A stretch of 64,000 bases of DNA from Brevibacillus panacihumi. GTDB taxonomy: Bacteria > Bacillota > Bacilli > Brevibacillales > Brevibacillaceae. The position numbers were made by a program, and so were the translations under genes. The notes under the pieces were generated by a model, which saw only the letters and a program-made list of their open reading frames with translations, was not told where the DNA came from and ran no database searches. Below, piece after piece: positions 29,460 through 37,606 of the stretch; the stretch's first letter is position 1; each line of letters starts with the position of its first letter. The DNA is taken from assembly GCF_003710985.1 (NCBI RefSeq), contig NZ_RHHT01000019.1, positions 18,063 through 82,062 of the forward strand, written 5' to 3'.

Positions 29460-30404
29460 GTGTTTCGTCTTACTTTGCAGAAAGACTCAAATGTCTCGTA
29501 TCACGAACAATTGTACCAACAGATCGCCGCCTCGATCCGAAGCGGCGAATTGTCACCGCACGAGCAGCTCCCTACTGTAAGAGAACTGGCTGCCCAGCTG
29601 AAAATCAACTACAATACAGTGCGCAGTGTCTACTTGCGCTTGCAGCAGGAAGGGATGGTAGATTCTCGGCAAGGGCGGGGGACCATTGTCAGCAACGTCG
29701 TCAATGACCCGCTCCTGACACGCAACCCTGCCCATCTGGCTCTGCTGGCGAAAGAAACCCTGCACAAAATAAAAGCGATGGGCTACTCCCTCGATGAATT
29801 TTCCCGCGTTCTGTCAGCTGTCGTTCAGGAAGTGAATCAGTTTCCTGTTTTGTTTTTGCGTTATACCGAGCTGGAGCTGGCAGAGTATTTGCGTCTGGTC
29901 CAATACCATCTGCCGAGCGCGATGGTCGAGGGCAGGACGTTTGAGGACTTTACCGAGCGGCTGGAGGAGGACCCCAGCTTTTTGCAGGAGTACAAGGCAA
30001 TCGTCACTCATCCATCGGCAAGCATGAGGATGCGCCAAATCCTCCCCAGGGAAGCGCCGCCCGTCGTCAGCCTCGATTTCATCCCGGACCCGACTACCGT
30101 CATTCCTGCGATGGAGGCGTATCCGCGGCACACCAAAGTAGGTCTCATCTGTGCGACCATACGGGGAGCAGAGGGAATGATCCAGGATTTGCACAACGCA
30201 GGAATCACCCATCTGGAGCTGCGGATCATCGAAGCTAATCACCCCGATGTGTTTGACATGATCGCCAACTGTGATATCGTCTATATTTCCAAGCCGGGAT
30301 ACATGACACGGCCCCATCTGCTGACCCTGCCGAAGGTGAAGGAATACCAGGAAATTCCTGATTACCACGGCATCACCAAACTTCGCAAGATCGTCACCCA
30401 GTAG
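29460..30404 (+). CDS. GntR family transcriptional regulator
   Basis: A 314-residue regulator. The winged helix-turn-helix of GntR type spans about residues 10-80: SYHEQLYQQIAASIRSGEL, LPTVRELAAQL, NYNTVRSVYLRLQQEG and RQGRGTIV. The long C-terminal domain is not an aminotransferase fold and not a clear UTRA domain; it contains alternating helix and strand (GLICATIRGAEG, CDIVYISKPG), possibly a periplasmic-binding-like sensor. GTG at 29460 follows GAGGGGTG. Target genes are unknown; the neighbours are unrelated small genes. Confidence 0.88.
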   Translation: MFRLTLQKDSNVSYHEQLYQQIAASIRSGELSPHEQLPTVRELAAQLKINYNTVRSVYLRLQQEGMVDSRQGRGTIVSNVVNDPLLTRNPAHLALLAKETLHKIKAMGYSLDEFSRVLSAVVQEVNQFPVLFLRYTELELAEYLRLVQYHLPSAMVEGRTFEDFTERLEEDPSFLQEYKAIVTHPSASMRMRQILPREAPPVVSLDFIPDPTTVIPAMEAYPRHTKVGLICATIRGAEGMIQDLHNAGITHLELRIIEANHPDVFDMIANCDIVYISKPGYMTRPHLLTLPKVKEYQEIPDYHGITKLRKIVTQ

Positions 30405-30508
30405 ACCGTGACAAAGGCTGATTTTCCTATGGACTAGACTGATGTACCATGCGGATGACCACTCACCTACATACCTTGTTGATGTACCGATCAAGAGGGG
30501 GTGAGGTT

Positions 30509-30727
30509 ATGGGTTGCGGATGCAGAAAGTCGAGTTGCCACAAGTGCTACTACAAAAAATGCTGCAAAAAGAAATACTACAAGAAACACTGTTACTACAA
30601 GCCATATTACAAAACCGAATGTAGAAAAAGCTATGGTCATGGTCATGGCCACAGCTGCGGATGTGGCGGTTACGGTGGATACGGATACGGCTCCTCTAGT
30701 CATGGTGGTTACGACAGCAAATACTAA
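30509..30727 (+). CDS. Cys/Tyr/Lys/Gly-rich small protein, possible spore-surface component
   Basis: A 72-residue protein of extreme composition. The first half alternates Cys, Tyr, Lys and His (GCGCRKSSCHKCYYKKCC), followed by GHGHGHSCGCGG and a Gly/Tyr/Ser tail. ATG at 30509 follows GAGGGGGTGAGG. Such composition is common in spore coat and metal-binding proteins, and Tyr/Cys could cross-link. CATACCTT at about 30470 would suit a late sporulation sigma factor but is weak evidence. It has its own terminator. Confidence 0.72.
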   Translation: MGCGCRKSSCHKCYYKKCCKKKYYKKHCYYKPYYKTECRKSYGHGHGHSCGCGGYGGYGYGSSSHGGYDSKY

Positions 30728-30740
30728 GTTTATGTAGAGA

Positions 30741-30776
30741 AGGCGCCGACTATTTGGCGCTTTTTCGCTTTTTTTG
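30741..30776 (+). terminator. terminator after the Cys/Tyr-rich gene
   Basis: GCGCC (30743-30747) pairs with GGCGC (30756-30760), followed by TTTTTCGCTTTTTTT. Confidence 0.82.
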
Positions 30777-30845
30777 ACTATTTAGGCCCTTCTTGAAGTA
30801 TATTTTTAGTACGGGATCCAATTTTTTAAAAATGGAGGGTTGAAC

Positions 30846-31202
30846 ATGAATGAGTATCTTGCATCGAGCAAGGAGGATCGGACATGGGCCATGGTCGCGC
30901 ATCTGTCCACTTTGTCCGGCAGCTTTATCCCGCTCGGCAATGTTTTTGGGCCGCTGATCATCTGGCTGATCAAACGCGAGGGAAGCCCCTTTGTCGATGC
31001 GCATGGAAAAGAAGCGTTGAATTTCAATCTGTCGATTACGATTTATGCCGCAATTTCTACCGTGCTCATCTTTATATTGATTGGTGCAGTGCTGCTCTTT
31101 GGTCTTTTTGTGCTTTGGATCGTCTGTATGATCCTCGCCTGCATCAAGGCCAATGAGGGGAAAATGTACCGTTATCCGCTAACCATACGCTTTATCAAGT
31201 AA
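30846..31202 (+). CDS. DUF4870 (Tic20-like) membrane protein
   Basis: A 118-residue membrane protein with three helices. The DUF4870 pattern is clear: EDRTWAMVAHLSTLSG at the start, FGPLIIWLIKREGSPFVDAHGKEALNFN in the middle (abridged here: IIWLIKREGSPFVDAHGKEA), and a final polar end NEGKMYRYPLTIRFIK. The function is unknown. ATG at 30846 follows GGAGGGT. It appears monocistronic. Confidence 0.88.
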   Translation: MNEYLASSKEDRTWAMVAHLSTLSGSFIPLGNVFGPLIIWLIKREGSPFVDAHGKEALNFNLSITIYAAISTVLIFILIGAVLLFGLFVLWIVCMILACIKANEGKMYRYPLTIRFIK

Positions 31203-31358
31203 GTCCTCCTGCTTCCATGGAGCGACTTTCTTTTTTTTGCAGGAGAAGCAGATATCCAACTCGCATAAGAAGAGGGAATTTTCCGATAAAAGCAGGAAGA
31301 GCAACCCCGTCCCACGAAATCATCTTGCAGGTAAACGGTGAATCGGGGTGGTGACAGC

Positions 31359-32471
31359 ATGCTGTCGGGCATTACTGTGGTCGATTTTTCGCACCATCTT
31401 CCCGGACCCATCTGTACCATGCGACTTGCTGAGCTTGGGGCTACGGTTCTTGAAGTCCAACCGTATCCGCAAGATCCTTCTCCATTTTCCTCTATTGCTG
31501 ACGGTCCCGCCAGGAAGACGGGTGCAAGTGTTTTGCGCTCGCATCGCAATCAAAAGAGCATCTCTCTGAATCTGCGCACGGTGGAGGGGAGATCGCTCGC
31601 ATTTGCTTTAGCCAGGGAAGCGGATGTCGTGGTGGAAAGCTATCGCCCGGGCGTCCTGCGTCACTTGGGGTTGGATTATGATCGGTTGTGGGAGGTTCAT
31701 CCATCTGTCATTTTTTGTTCTGTGACGCATTATGGACAGAGCGGCGACCTGTACCAATTGGGCAGCAGCGATTTGAATATCCAGGCAGTAAGCGGTTTAT
31801 TGTCCGCAGTTCGGGATGCTCAGGGCAGGCCGGTGGCTGGAGAGATCCCTCTGGCTGATTTCGCGGTTGGGGTCTACGCCAGCGAACAGATCTGCGCGGC
31901 ATTGGTGCAGCGTGAGCGGACTGGCCGCGGAGCATATCTGGATGTCGCTTCTGCAGATCTGCTTTCCTATTGGTCTGGACTGCACGCGCTTCTTGCAAAG
32001 AGCGGCCACGCGCAACAGGCAAAGATTGATTCATCCCGTGATTTTGTGGCTTATCACGTCTATGAGACGGCTGAAGGTCAGTATGTAGCCCTGGCAGCCA
32101 GAGAAGAAAAGTTCTGGCGCAATTTTTGCCGTGCGGTGGAAAGAGCTGATTGGGAGACCATGCACACGGCAACAATCAGCGGAAATCATGATTTGTACGT
32201 GGAGTTGTGCGACTTGTTTTTGTCCCGGACACAAGCTGAATGGAGTGAATTGGGAGCAGAGGTGGACTGCTGCCTGACTGCGGTTGAAGAATGGGCCGAT
32301 TGGGCAGAGAATGCCTATGTCCGCAGCCGGGAGATTGCCGATACCCTGCCGAAAGCAGGACAGGTATGGCACGAAGACCACACCCATGAATGGTTGAAGA
32401 AAAAGCTGAAAATGACGGACGCATCATTGCGACGCCTGGAGGAAATGGGCGTCATCCCTGTCCGGATATGA
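31359..32471 (+). CDS. CaiB/BaiF family CoA-transferase
   Basis: A 370-residue class III CoA-transferase that would move CoA between carboxylic acids. The N terminus has LSGITVVDFSHHLPGP and LRTVEGRSLAFALAREADVV; RTGRGAYLDVASADL is the family segment after the catalytic Asp region. ATG at 31359 follows GGGGTGG. It is coupled to an enoyl-CoA hydratase gene 20 bases downstream, suggesting activation and hydration of one unsaturated acid. The substrate is unknown. Confidence 0.9.
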   Translation: MLSGITVVDFSHHLPGPICTMRLAELGATVLEVQPYPQDPSPFSSIADGPARKTGASVLRSHRNQKSISLNLRTVEGRSLAFALAREADVVVESYRPGVLRHLGLDYDRLWEVHPSVIFCSVTHYGQSGDLYQLGSSDLNIQAVSGLLSAVRDAQGRPVAGEIPLADFAVGVYASEQICAALVQRERTGRGAYLDVASADLLSYWSGLHALLAKSGHAQQAKIDSSRDFVAYHVYETAEGQYVALAAREEKFWRNFCRAVERADWETMHTATISGNHDLYVELCDLFLSRTQAEWSELGAEVDCCLTAVEEWADWAENAYVRSREIADTLPKAGQVWHEDHTHEWLKKKLKMTDASLRRLEEMGVIPVRI

Positions 32472-32491
32472 TAAAAAAGGGGGTAGCGAGA

Positions 32492-33256
32492 ATGGAGGAA
32501 AAAGACAAGCAGATTCTTGTCGATAAGCGAGACGGGGTATGGACCATCACCCTGAATCGTCCACAGGTGTTGAATGCCTTGACTGTCGAGATGTTCGGAC
32601 TGTTGCGGGACGTGATCGTGGAAGCAGCTGAAGAGGAGGCAGCTGAATGTATAGTGCTGCGAGGTGAAGGAGGCAACTTCTGTTCCGGAGCTGATTTGAG
32701 CGTGCTCGGTTCGCTGAAGGAGGAGAGTCAGGCGCATGAGGCTCTGAGCGTCATCAACGACTTGTTAACCCGTCTGCACCAGATGCCAAAGCCGGTAATC
32801 GCCGCAATTGATGGCGTAGCGGTGGGAGCAGGATTGAATTTGGCTTTGCATGCCGATTTTGTCATCGCTGCTGAGAATGCACGCCTTCAGGAGCCATTTG
32901 TACAAATAGGCTTGACGACGGATTTCGGCGGGACGTATCTGCTGCCCCGTCTGGTCGGGATGGCGCAAGCGAAGCGCTTGGCACTATTGGCAGATCCGAT
33001 CTCAGGAGAAGAGGCAGAACGGATCGGCTTGATCTACAAGGCAGTTCCCGCTGCTCTTCTCCATCAGGAAGTCGGGGACCTGCTCGCACGATTGCGGCGA
33101 CTGCCCAAGCAGGCGTATTCCGTCACCAAAGAAGGGCTCAATCAAAGCCTGCAACATGATCTGGCCCATATGTTGGCTTGGGAAAAAGATCAACAGCCCG
33201 CATTGTTGCAGCATCCGGAGTTCGCAGCCCTCATACGGGCAAAAATGAAGCGATAA
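32492..33256 (+). CDS. enoyl-CoA hydratase/isomerase family protein
   Basis: A 254-residue crotonase-fold enzyme. The oxyanion-hole segments GGNFCSGADLS (residues about 62-72) and GVAVGAGLNLALHADFVIA are clear, and FVQIGLTTDFGGTYLLPR holds the catalytic region; Asp-Phe is seen where many hydratases have a Glu, so isomerase activity is equally possible. ATG at 32492 follows AAAAGGGGG. It forms a two-gene unit with the CoA-transferase. Confidence 0.9.
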   Translation: MEEKDKQILVDKRDGVWTITLNRPQVLNALTVEMFGLLRDVIVEAAEEEAAECIVLRGEGGNFCSGADLSVLGSLKEESQAHEALSVINDLLTRLHQMPKPVIAAIDGVAVGAGLNLALHADFVIAAENARLQEPFVQIGLTTDFGGTYLLPRLVGMAQAKRLALLADPISGEEAERIGLIYKAVPAALLHQEVGDLLARLRRLPKQAYSVTKEGLNQSLQHDLAHMLAWEKDQQPALLQHPEFAALIRAKMKR

Positions 33257-33275
33257 CAACTGGAAAGATTATCCG

Positions 33276-33304
33276 TTGAGCCTTTCAGCATTCTGTGATA
33301 AAGT
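33276..33304 (+). promoter_or_regulatory. sigma-A-like promoter of the structured RNA gene
   Basis: TTGAGC (33276-33281), a 17-base spacer and TAAAGT (33299-33304). The predicted start near 33311 is just before the long-range pairing region of the RNA. Confidence 0.6.
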
Positions 33305-33310
33305 AAGAGC

Positions 33311-33553
33311 AACAACTTCCTGCGATGTACGTAAGGCCGTAAATGTTTCTAACCTTATACGTGTTATTCGGGAGACGAAATTTCGCTGTAGATGTCAAGC
33401 CCACCTCCTGCTGGGATGCATGGGAAGGCAGAAGCGCGAAAAAGGGTCACCCACCTGTGTGAGCGCAGGTTATAGAAACATGAGGTCAACGGCAGAGCGG
33501 GTACACGTAAAAATGCGAAACCACCTGGAACATCGTTTCCGGGTGGTTTTTTT
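33311..33553 (+). ncRNA. structured RNA, candidate 6S RNA
   Basis: A promoter, about 200 bases without coding potential, and a terminator. The ends pair over long range: TACGT (33328-33332)/ACGTA (33505-33509), GCCGT (33336-33340)/ACGGC (33489-33493), ATGTTTCT (33343-33350)/AGAAACAT (33474-33481) and AACCT (33351-33355)/AGGTT (33467-33471). Farther in, TTTCGC (33381-33386) pairs with GCGAAA (33436-33441). This gives a closing stem, a large central bubble with a small hairpin (ACCTG/CAGGT, 33453-33470) on its 3' side, and an apical rod, which is the 6S RNA design. It matches no riboswitch consensus I know. Identity as 6S is inferred from shape and size. Confidence 0.6.
33518..33553. terminator. 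terminator of the structured RNA, shared with the convergent gene
   Basis: AAACCACC-T-GGAA (33518-33530) pairs with TTCC-GGGTGGTTT (33537-33548), followed by seven T on the plus strand. The A-rich side may also stop minus-strand transcription from the Gln-rich gene. Confidence 0.9.
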
Positions 33554-33593
33554 GGTTCCATTCCCTTTGTCCGACTGGATTGAACTCTTTCTG

Positions 33594-34034
33594 TTACCCT
33601 TGGTTCTGGCTTTTGCCCTGTCCTTTTTGTCCTTGGCCCTGCTGTCCTTGCTGTCCTTGTTGGTTCCCCTGCTGAACAATCGTCAAGGATTGGTGCAGAG
33701 AGTCGGTGTCCTTCGCATCCTGGAGAATCTGATACATCTGCAAGAAGTTAGCCTTTTGTCCTTCTGGAATTCCCTTGATGCGTACCGTCATCTCTTGGGG
33801 GCCATTGTTTTGTTGTCCCTGCTGTTGCTGCTGGGAGCCCGAGTTTTTATCATTGCCGCCACCCATCGGTTCGTCGAGAAAGCTCAGGAACATGGAGTCG
33901 TTTTCTTGGCTGTCTTGCGATTCCCCGTTGTGGGCATTGCTTTGCTGCTGATCCTGGCCTTGGTTGCCTTGCTGTTGATCGAACAGGACACTGAATTCGT
34001 TCAAATCTGTCTGGATGATGCCAATCACGTTCAT
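33594..34034 (-). CDS. Gln/Gly-rich low-complexity protein
   Basis: A 146-residue hydrophilic protein of no recognised family. After NVIGIIQTDLNEFSVLFD come two Gln-rich low-complexity blocks (QQQQQGQQ and a C-terminal GQQGQQGQGQKGQGK-type repeat) around a normal-looking central segment, EMTVRIKGIPEGQKANFLQM. The repeats are visible in the DNA as CCTTGCTG-like units. ATG at 34034 follows AAAGGAG. It lies 21 bases after the DUF2512 gene on the same strand; a spore-related role is possible but unsupported. Confidence 0.75.
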   Translation of the reverse strand: MNVIGIIQTDLNEFSVLFDQQQGNQGQDQQQSNAHNGESQDSQENDSMFLSFLDEPMGGGNDKNSGSQQQQQGQQNNGPQEMTVRIKGIPEGQKANFLQMYQILQDAKDTDSLHQSLTIVQQGNQQGQQGQQGQGQKGQGKSQNQG

Positions 34035-34055
34035 TTCGATGCTCCTTTCAGGAAG

Positions 34056-34400
34056 TCACCCTGGATGTTTGGTGTGGTGTACGCCTTTACGCTGGAGATA
34101 GCCGTGGAAGAAATACTCCTCCACCCCGATGATCAAGGATGTCAACAATAGACCGGACAACGCGAAGGTCTGATTAAAAAGGGAGCAGCTCGCCCAAAAC
34201 AGGGCGAACACAAGGAAGAAATCGGCTGTAGTCGCTAATGTATTGTTCGTACTGGGCAAGATCAGCAAATCGCCAATGGCGTAGGCAATCAGACTGATGA
34301 TTACACTTGCTACGATCGCAAAAGCAAGGGAGGTCCCTGACCACCAGAGTCCAGGAATCGCTACTATACCGTTAGATACGAGCTTGATCAGGATGTTCAA
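34056..34400 (-). CDS. DUF2512 (YndM-like) membrane protein
   Basis: A 114-residue protein with four hydrophobic helices and a short basic tail containing HGYLQRKGVHH. The layout and the segment AYAIGDLLILPSTNNTLATTADF are those of DUF2512/YndM proteins, which are common in spore formers and of unknown function. TTG at 34400 lies eight bases after AAAGGAGGAG; the upstream in-frame GTG is part of that site. It sits between rqcH and the Gln-rich gene. Confidence 0.82.
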   Translation of the reverse strand: MNILIKLVSNGIVAIPGLWWSGTSLAFAIVASVIISLIAYAIGDLLILPSTNNTLATTADFFLVFALFWASCSLFNQTFALSGLLLTSLIIGVEEYFFHGYLQRKGVHHTKHPG

Positions 34401-34451
34401 GTTTGGAACTCCTCCTTTCACATGCTCTTAGTATGAGCGTTGCCTTCGCTG

Positions 34452-36179
34452 CTATGCGTTTCCCTTGGCGTTCATTTTCAATCTGAGGACCAAGTCTTCG
34501 TCAGGTGTAACGTAGACGGTTTTTTGCTGTTCATAGATACAGAAGCCTGGTTTTGAGCCACTGGGTTTTTTTACATGCTTGACCAAGGTGTAGTCTACAG
34601 GGACTTGGCTTCCCTGCTGGGCGCGGCTGAAAAAGGCCGCGAGATTGGCTGCTTCCAGCAAGGTTTGTTCAGAGAACTGCCGTGCCCGGATGACGACGTG
34701 GGATCCCGGAATATCCTTGGTATGCAGCCAGGTGTCTTGCGGAGATGCCAGCTTGTTGGTCAGGTACTCATTTTGCTTGTTATTCTTGCCGACTAGAATT
34801 TCCGTTCCGTCAGAAGAAGTGTATGTTTCCAGAGCTGGCTTCGTATCTTTCTTTTTGCGCATCCCTCGCTTTTTGCGGTCGCGCATGTACCCTTGCTCGA
34901 CCAGTTCGTCGCGAATTTCTTCTGCCTCCTGCAAGCTGGCATGCTCCAGCTGCCCCAATAATCCATCGAGGTAGAGGATCTCCGTTCTTGCTTGCTCGAT
35001 TTGTTCGCTGACTACCTGGATGCTGTTTTTCGCCTTGTTGTAACGCTTGTAATAGGATTGCAGGTTTTCCGACGGAGTCTTCAGCGGGTCCAGCGGAATG
35101 GTGATGGTCCCTCCGGCTTCGTCGTACCAGTTGACGGTGACCAGTTCCTTGTCGCCGCGCTTGATTTGATGCATATTGGCCGTGATCATCTCTCCGTACA
35201 GGCGGAATTGCTCGGCGTCCCTGGCGTCCTCGAGTGTCTGCAGGAGCTTTTCGATTTTTTTCTCGTTCTTGTTCCGCTCTCCCGTAACGAATCGGATCAG
35301 ATCATGGGCGCGCTGCTTGACCGTATCGCGAAAGGCTTTTCCTTCGTAGTACGCCTGCAGGCAAGACTGGACCGTGGGATAAGGCGTAAGGGATTCCGGT
35401 TCAAGGTGTGTGAGCTCCACGACATGAAAATATGATTTGTCCCGAGTTGTCACGATCATGGGTGTATAACGCTCGGCGAGCAGGTCGTCCCGAATGCCGG
35501 AAAAGGCTTCCCAAAGGCTGTCTCGTGTAGCCAGTCCCGCTCTATGAACGATTTCCTTTGCCAAAAGAGGACTTACCCCTGTGTAGGCATCGACAATTTG
35601 CTTGTCCAAGCGTCCGGTATTCCAGTCAAGGGACGTGATGAATTCCATCTTGTCTACTTCAAAGAGATTGCGCTTGTTTTGGCCTGGCGGGGATACATAG
35701 GGACGGCCCGGAATGACCTGTCTGTATTGACTGATCGCCAACGTGACGTGCATGGCGCTGTCCAGGATGGTACCGGAAGCTGGATCGACGAGAATGATGT
35801 TGCTGTGTTTTCCCATAACCTCCATGATGATTCTGCGTACCGTCGTATCTCCCAGCTCATCGCGCGTGCGCACGTCGATGTGAATGATGCGCTCCATGCC
35901 GACTTGCTGGATCGATTCGATCATCCCGCCTTCGCAATGCTTGCGCAGAAGCATGCAGAACATCGGCGCTTCCAGCGGATTGGTAAACTCCTCTGTCGTC
36001 ACATGGATGCGCGGATAGGTAGGGTTGGCCGAGAGCAAGAGCTTGAGGTTCTCTCCTTGTGTACGAACCTGCATAAGGATATCGCTGTGGTGGGGCTGAT
36101 GAATCTTGGAAATGCGCCCACCGACCAATCTATGTAATTCCTGTGCTACGGCACGGGTGACTACGCCATCGAATGCCAC
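34452..36179 (-). CDS. rqcH: RqcH (NFACT family, Rqc2 homologue)
   Basis: Ribosome quality control factor that binds obstructed 50S subunits and adds C-terminal alanine tails to stalled peptides. The 575-residue layout is NFACT-N (1-~170, MAFDGVVTRAVAQEL), helix-hairpin and long coiled coils (about 270-430), and NFACT-R (about 450-560, GKNNKQNEYLTNKLASPQD, TWLHTKDIPGSHVVIR). MER at residues 95-97 lies where the B. subtilis protein has its Asp-Arg pair. It corresponds to yloA, upstream of yloC in B. subtilis, but is on the opposite strand to yicC here. Confidence 0.95.
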   Translation of the reverse strand: MAFDGVVTRAVAQELHRLVGGRISKIHQPHHSDILMQVRTQGENLKLLLSANPTYPRIHVTTEEFTNPLEAPMFCMLLRKHCEGGMIESIQQVGMERIIHIDVRTRDELGDTTVRRIIMEVMGKHSNIILVDPASGTILDSAMHVTLAISQYRQVIPGRPYVSPPGQNKRNLFEVDKMEFITSLDWNTGRLDKQIVDAYTGVSPLLAKEIVHRAGLATRDSLWEAFSGIRDDLLAERYTPMIVTTRDKSYFHVVELTHLEPESLTPYPTVQSCLQAYYEGKAFRDTVKQRAHDLIRFVTGERNKNEKKIEKLLQTLEDARDAEQFRLYGEMITANMHQIKRGDKELVTVNWYDEAGGTITIPLDPLKTPSENLQSYYKRYNKAKNSIQVVSEQIEQARTEILYLDGLLGQLEHASLQEAEEIRDELVEQGYMRDRKKRGMRKKKDTKPALETYTSSDGTEILVGKNNKQNEYLTNKLASPQDTWLHTKDIPGSHVVIRARQFSEQTLLEAANLAAFFSRAQQGSQVPVDYTLVKHVKKPSGSKPGFCIYEQQKTVYVTPDEDLVLRLKMNAKGNA

Positions 36180-36278
36180 TTTGATTCACCTCGTTCTTAA
36201 TGGTTGCAATGATGCCTTCACAGTGTAGCATAAATCGGCTGCAGAGGGATGAATGTTGTATCCTTTAACCTGCATGAG

Positions 36279-36308
36279 TTGACACTGCAAATAGTTGTCT
36301 CCTATAAT
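36279..36308 (+). promoter_or_regulatory. sigma-A consensus promoter of the yicC-remA-gmk-rpoZ unit
   Basis: TTGACA (36279-36284), an 18-base spacer and TATAAT (36303-36308), both perfect consensus boxes. The start near 36315 lies after the earliest in-frame ATG of yicC, which supports the downstream start chosen. Confidence 0.85.
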
Positions 36309-36416
36309 AAATTAACGATTTTTTGGTCGTTGGGAAATGCTCCCATTCCTCTTGGCGGCTCGTCTGCCGTGAATCCGAAAAAATCGGAACGGAATCCAGT
36401 GATGGAAGTGAATGCA

Positions 36417-37307
36417 ATGGTACGAAGCATGACGGGTTATGGACGGAAAGAGGATGAAAAAGGAGCAATGCGCGTAACGGTGGAGATCCGTTCGGTCAAT
36501 CATCGTTTTTCAGACATACTGATTCGTTTGCCCAAAGCCTGGACGTTGCTGGAGGATTCGGTTCGCAAGCAAGTCGCGGCTTTTGTCAGGCGCGGACGCG
36601 TTGATGTGACGATTGCGCTGGAGGGGGAAGCGGCAGCGACGAGATCGGAAGTCGAGATCGATTGGCAGCTCGCCAGCCAATTCGTGCAGATCGCCAGGGA
36701 GATGGGTGAGCGTTTTTCACTGGAGACGCCATTGACACCCAAGGACCTGCTGCTTTTGCCAGGTGTGCTGCAAACCAAAGAAGGCAAGGATGAGGCCCAG
36801 CAGGACACAGGGGACTGGATCCTTGATACTGTCAAAGCGGCGGCCGAAGATCTGCTGGCGATGAAAATAGCGGAGGGAACCCAACTGCAGACCGATCTGA
36901 CCAAGAGACTGTCACAGATCGGGGAGTGGGTGAGCCAACTCCAAGAGCTTGTTCCTCAAGTCAGCGAGGAGTATCGCAAACGTCTTCAACAGCGAATGGC
37001 TGACATGCTAGGTCAGGTTTCTGTAGAGCCGGACCCGCAGCGCATCGTACAGGAAGTCGCTATTTTCGCCGAAAGAAGCGACATCAGCGAAGAGGTTACG
37101 CGGCTGCAAAGCCACTGCCTCCAATTTTCCGAGCAGCTCGGACGCGATGACGCGATAGGGCGAGGGCTAGATTTTCTCTTGCAGGAAATGAACCGGGAAG
37201 CGAACACCATTGCTTCCAAAGCAAATCATTTACATATTCAACATCTGGCAGTCGAGATCAAGACGGAGCTGGAAAAGATGAGAGAGCAAGTTCAGAACAT
37301 CGAGTAG
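36417..37307 (+). CDS. yicC: YicC family endoribonuclease
   Basis: A 296-residue protein beginning [12 protein letters not shown], the near-invariant YicC start. The N-terminal YicC domain contains EIRSVNHRF, and the C-terminal DUF1732 domain contains [20 protein letters not shown]. YicC of E. coli is an endoribonuclease. The start at 36417 fits the family N terminus and the promoter; GGAAGTG six bases upstream is a modest ribosome site. It leads into remA, gmk and rpoZ as in B. subtilis (yloC). Confidence 0.93.
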   Translation: MVRSMTGYGRKEDEKGAMRVTVEIRSVNHRFSDILIRLPKAWTLLEDSVRKQVAAFVRRGRVDVTIALEGEAAATRSEVEIDWQLASQFVQIAREMGERFSLETPLTPKDLLLLPGVLQTKEGKDEAQQDTGDWILDTVKAAAEDLLAMKIAEGTQLQTDLTKRLSQIGEWVSQLQELVPQVSEEYRKRLQQRMADMLGQVSVEPDPQRIVQEVAIFAERSDISEEVTRLQSHCLQFSEQLGRDDAIGRGLDFLLQEMNREANTIASKANHLHIQHLAVEIKTELEKMREQVQNIE

Positions 37308-37330
37308 GACGAAAGGATGGGCTGGGCCGC

Positions 37331-37591
37331 ATGGCAATCAAGCTAATCAATATTGGATTTGGCAACATCGTGAACGCCAACCGCATCATCTCCATTGTAA
37401 GTCCTGAATCTGCTCCGATCAAACGGATCATTCAGGAGGCGCGGGACCGCAATATGCTGGTGGACGCGACATATGGAAGACGGACGCGTGCGGTGATCAT
37501 CACGGACAGCGATCACGTCATTTTGTCCGCAGTGCAGCCGGAGACGGTGGCACAAAGGCTGACGACGAAAGATGATGAATCGGACGAATAA
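37331..37591 (+). CDS. remA: extracellular matrix regulatory protein RemA
   Basis: An 86-residue DNA-binding protein (DUF370) that in B. subtilis activates biofilm matrix and osmoprotection genes as a ring-forming oligomer. The sequence starts [20 protein letters not shown] and contains [17 protein letters not shown] and [13 protein letters not shown], all highly conserved. It lies between yicC and gmk, its usual neighbours, with 15 bases to gmk. Confidence 0.96.
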   Translation: MAIKLINIGFGNIVNANRIISIVSPESAPIKRIIQEARDRNMLVDATYGRRTRAVIITDSDHVILSAVQPETVAQRLTTKDDESDE

Positions 37592-37606
37592 GTAGGAGTG
37601 TAAATC

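Noticed and set aside
33311..33520. T-box, SAM, cobalamin, c-di-AMP or TPP riboswitch at the structured RNA
   Set aside because: None of their conserved sequence blocks is present, and no gene follows the terminator on that strand.
33660..33700. Short repeats in the Gln-rich gene taken as a CRISPR or mobile repeat
   Set aside because: They are in-frame Gln/Gly codon repeats inside one gene, with no spacers.
33276..34151. Long plus-strand open frame over the structured RNA and the Gln-rich gene
   Set aside because: It runs through a strong terminator and mirrors the repeat of the Gln-rich gene as Leu/Ser repeats; not a protein gene.
36249..36416. Upstream in-frame start of yicC
   Set aside because: It lies before the consensus promoter start near 36315 and the family N terminus MVRSMTGYG begins at 36417.
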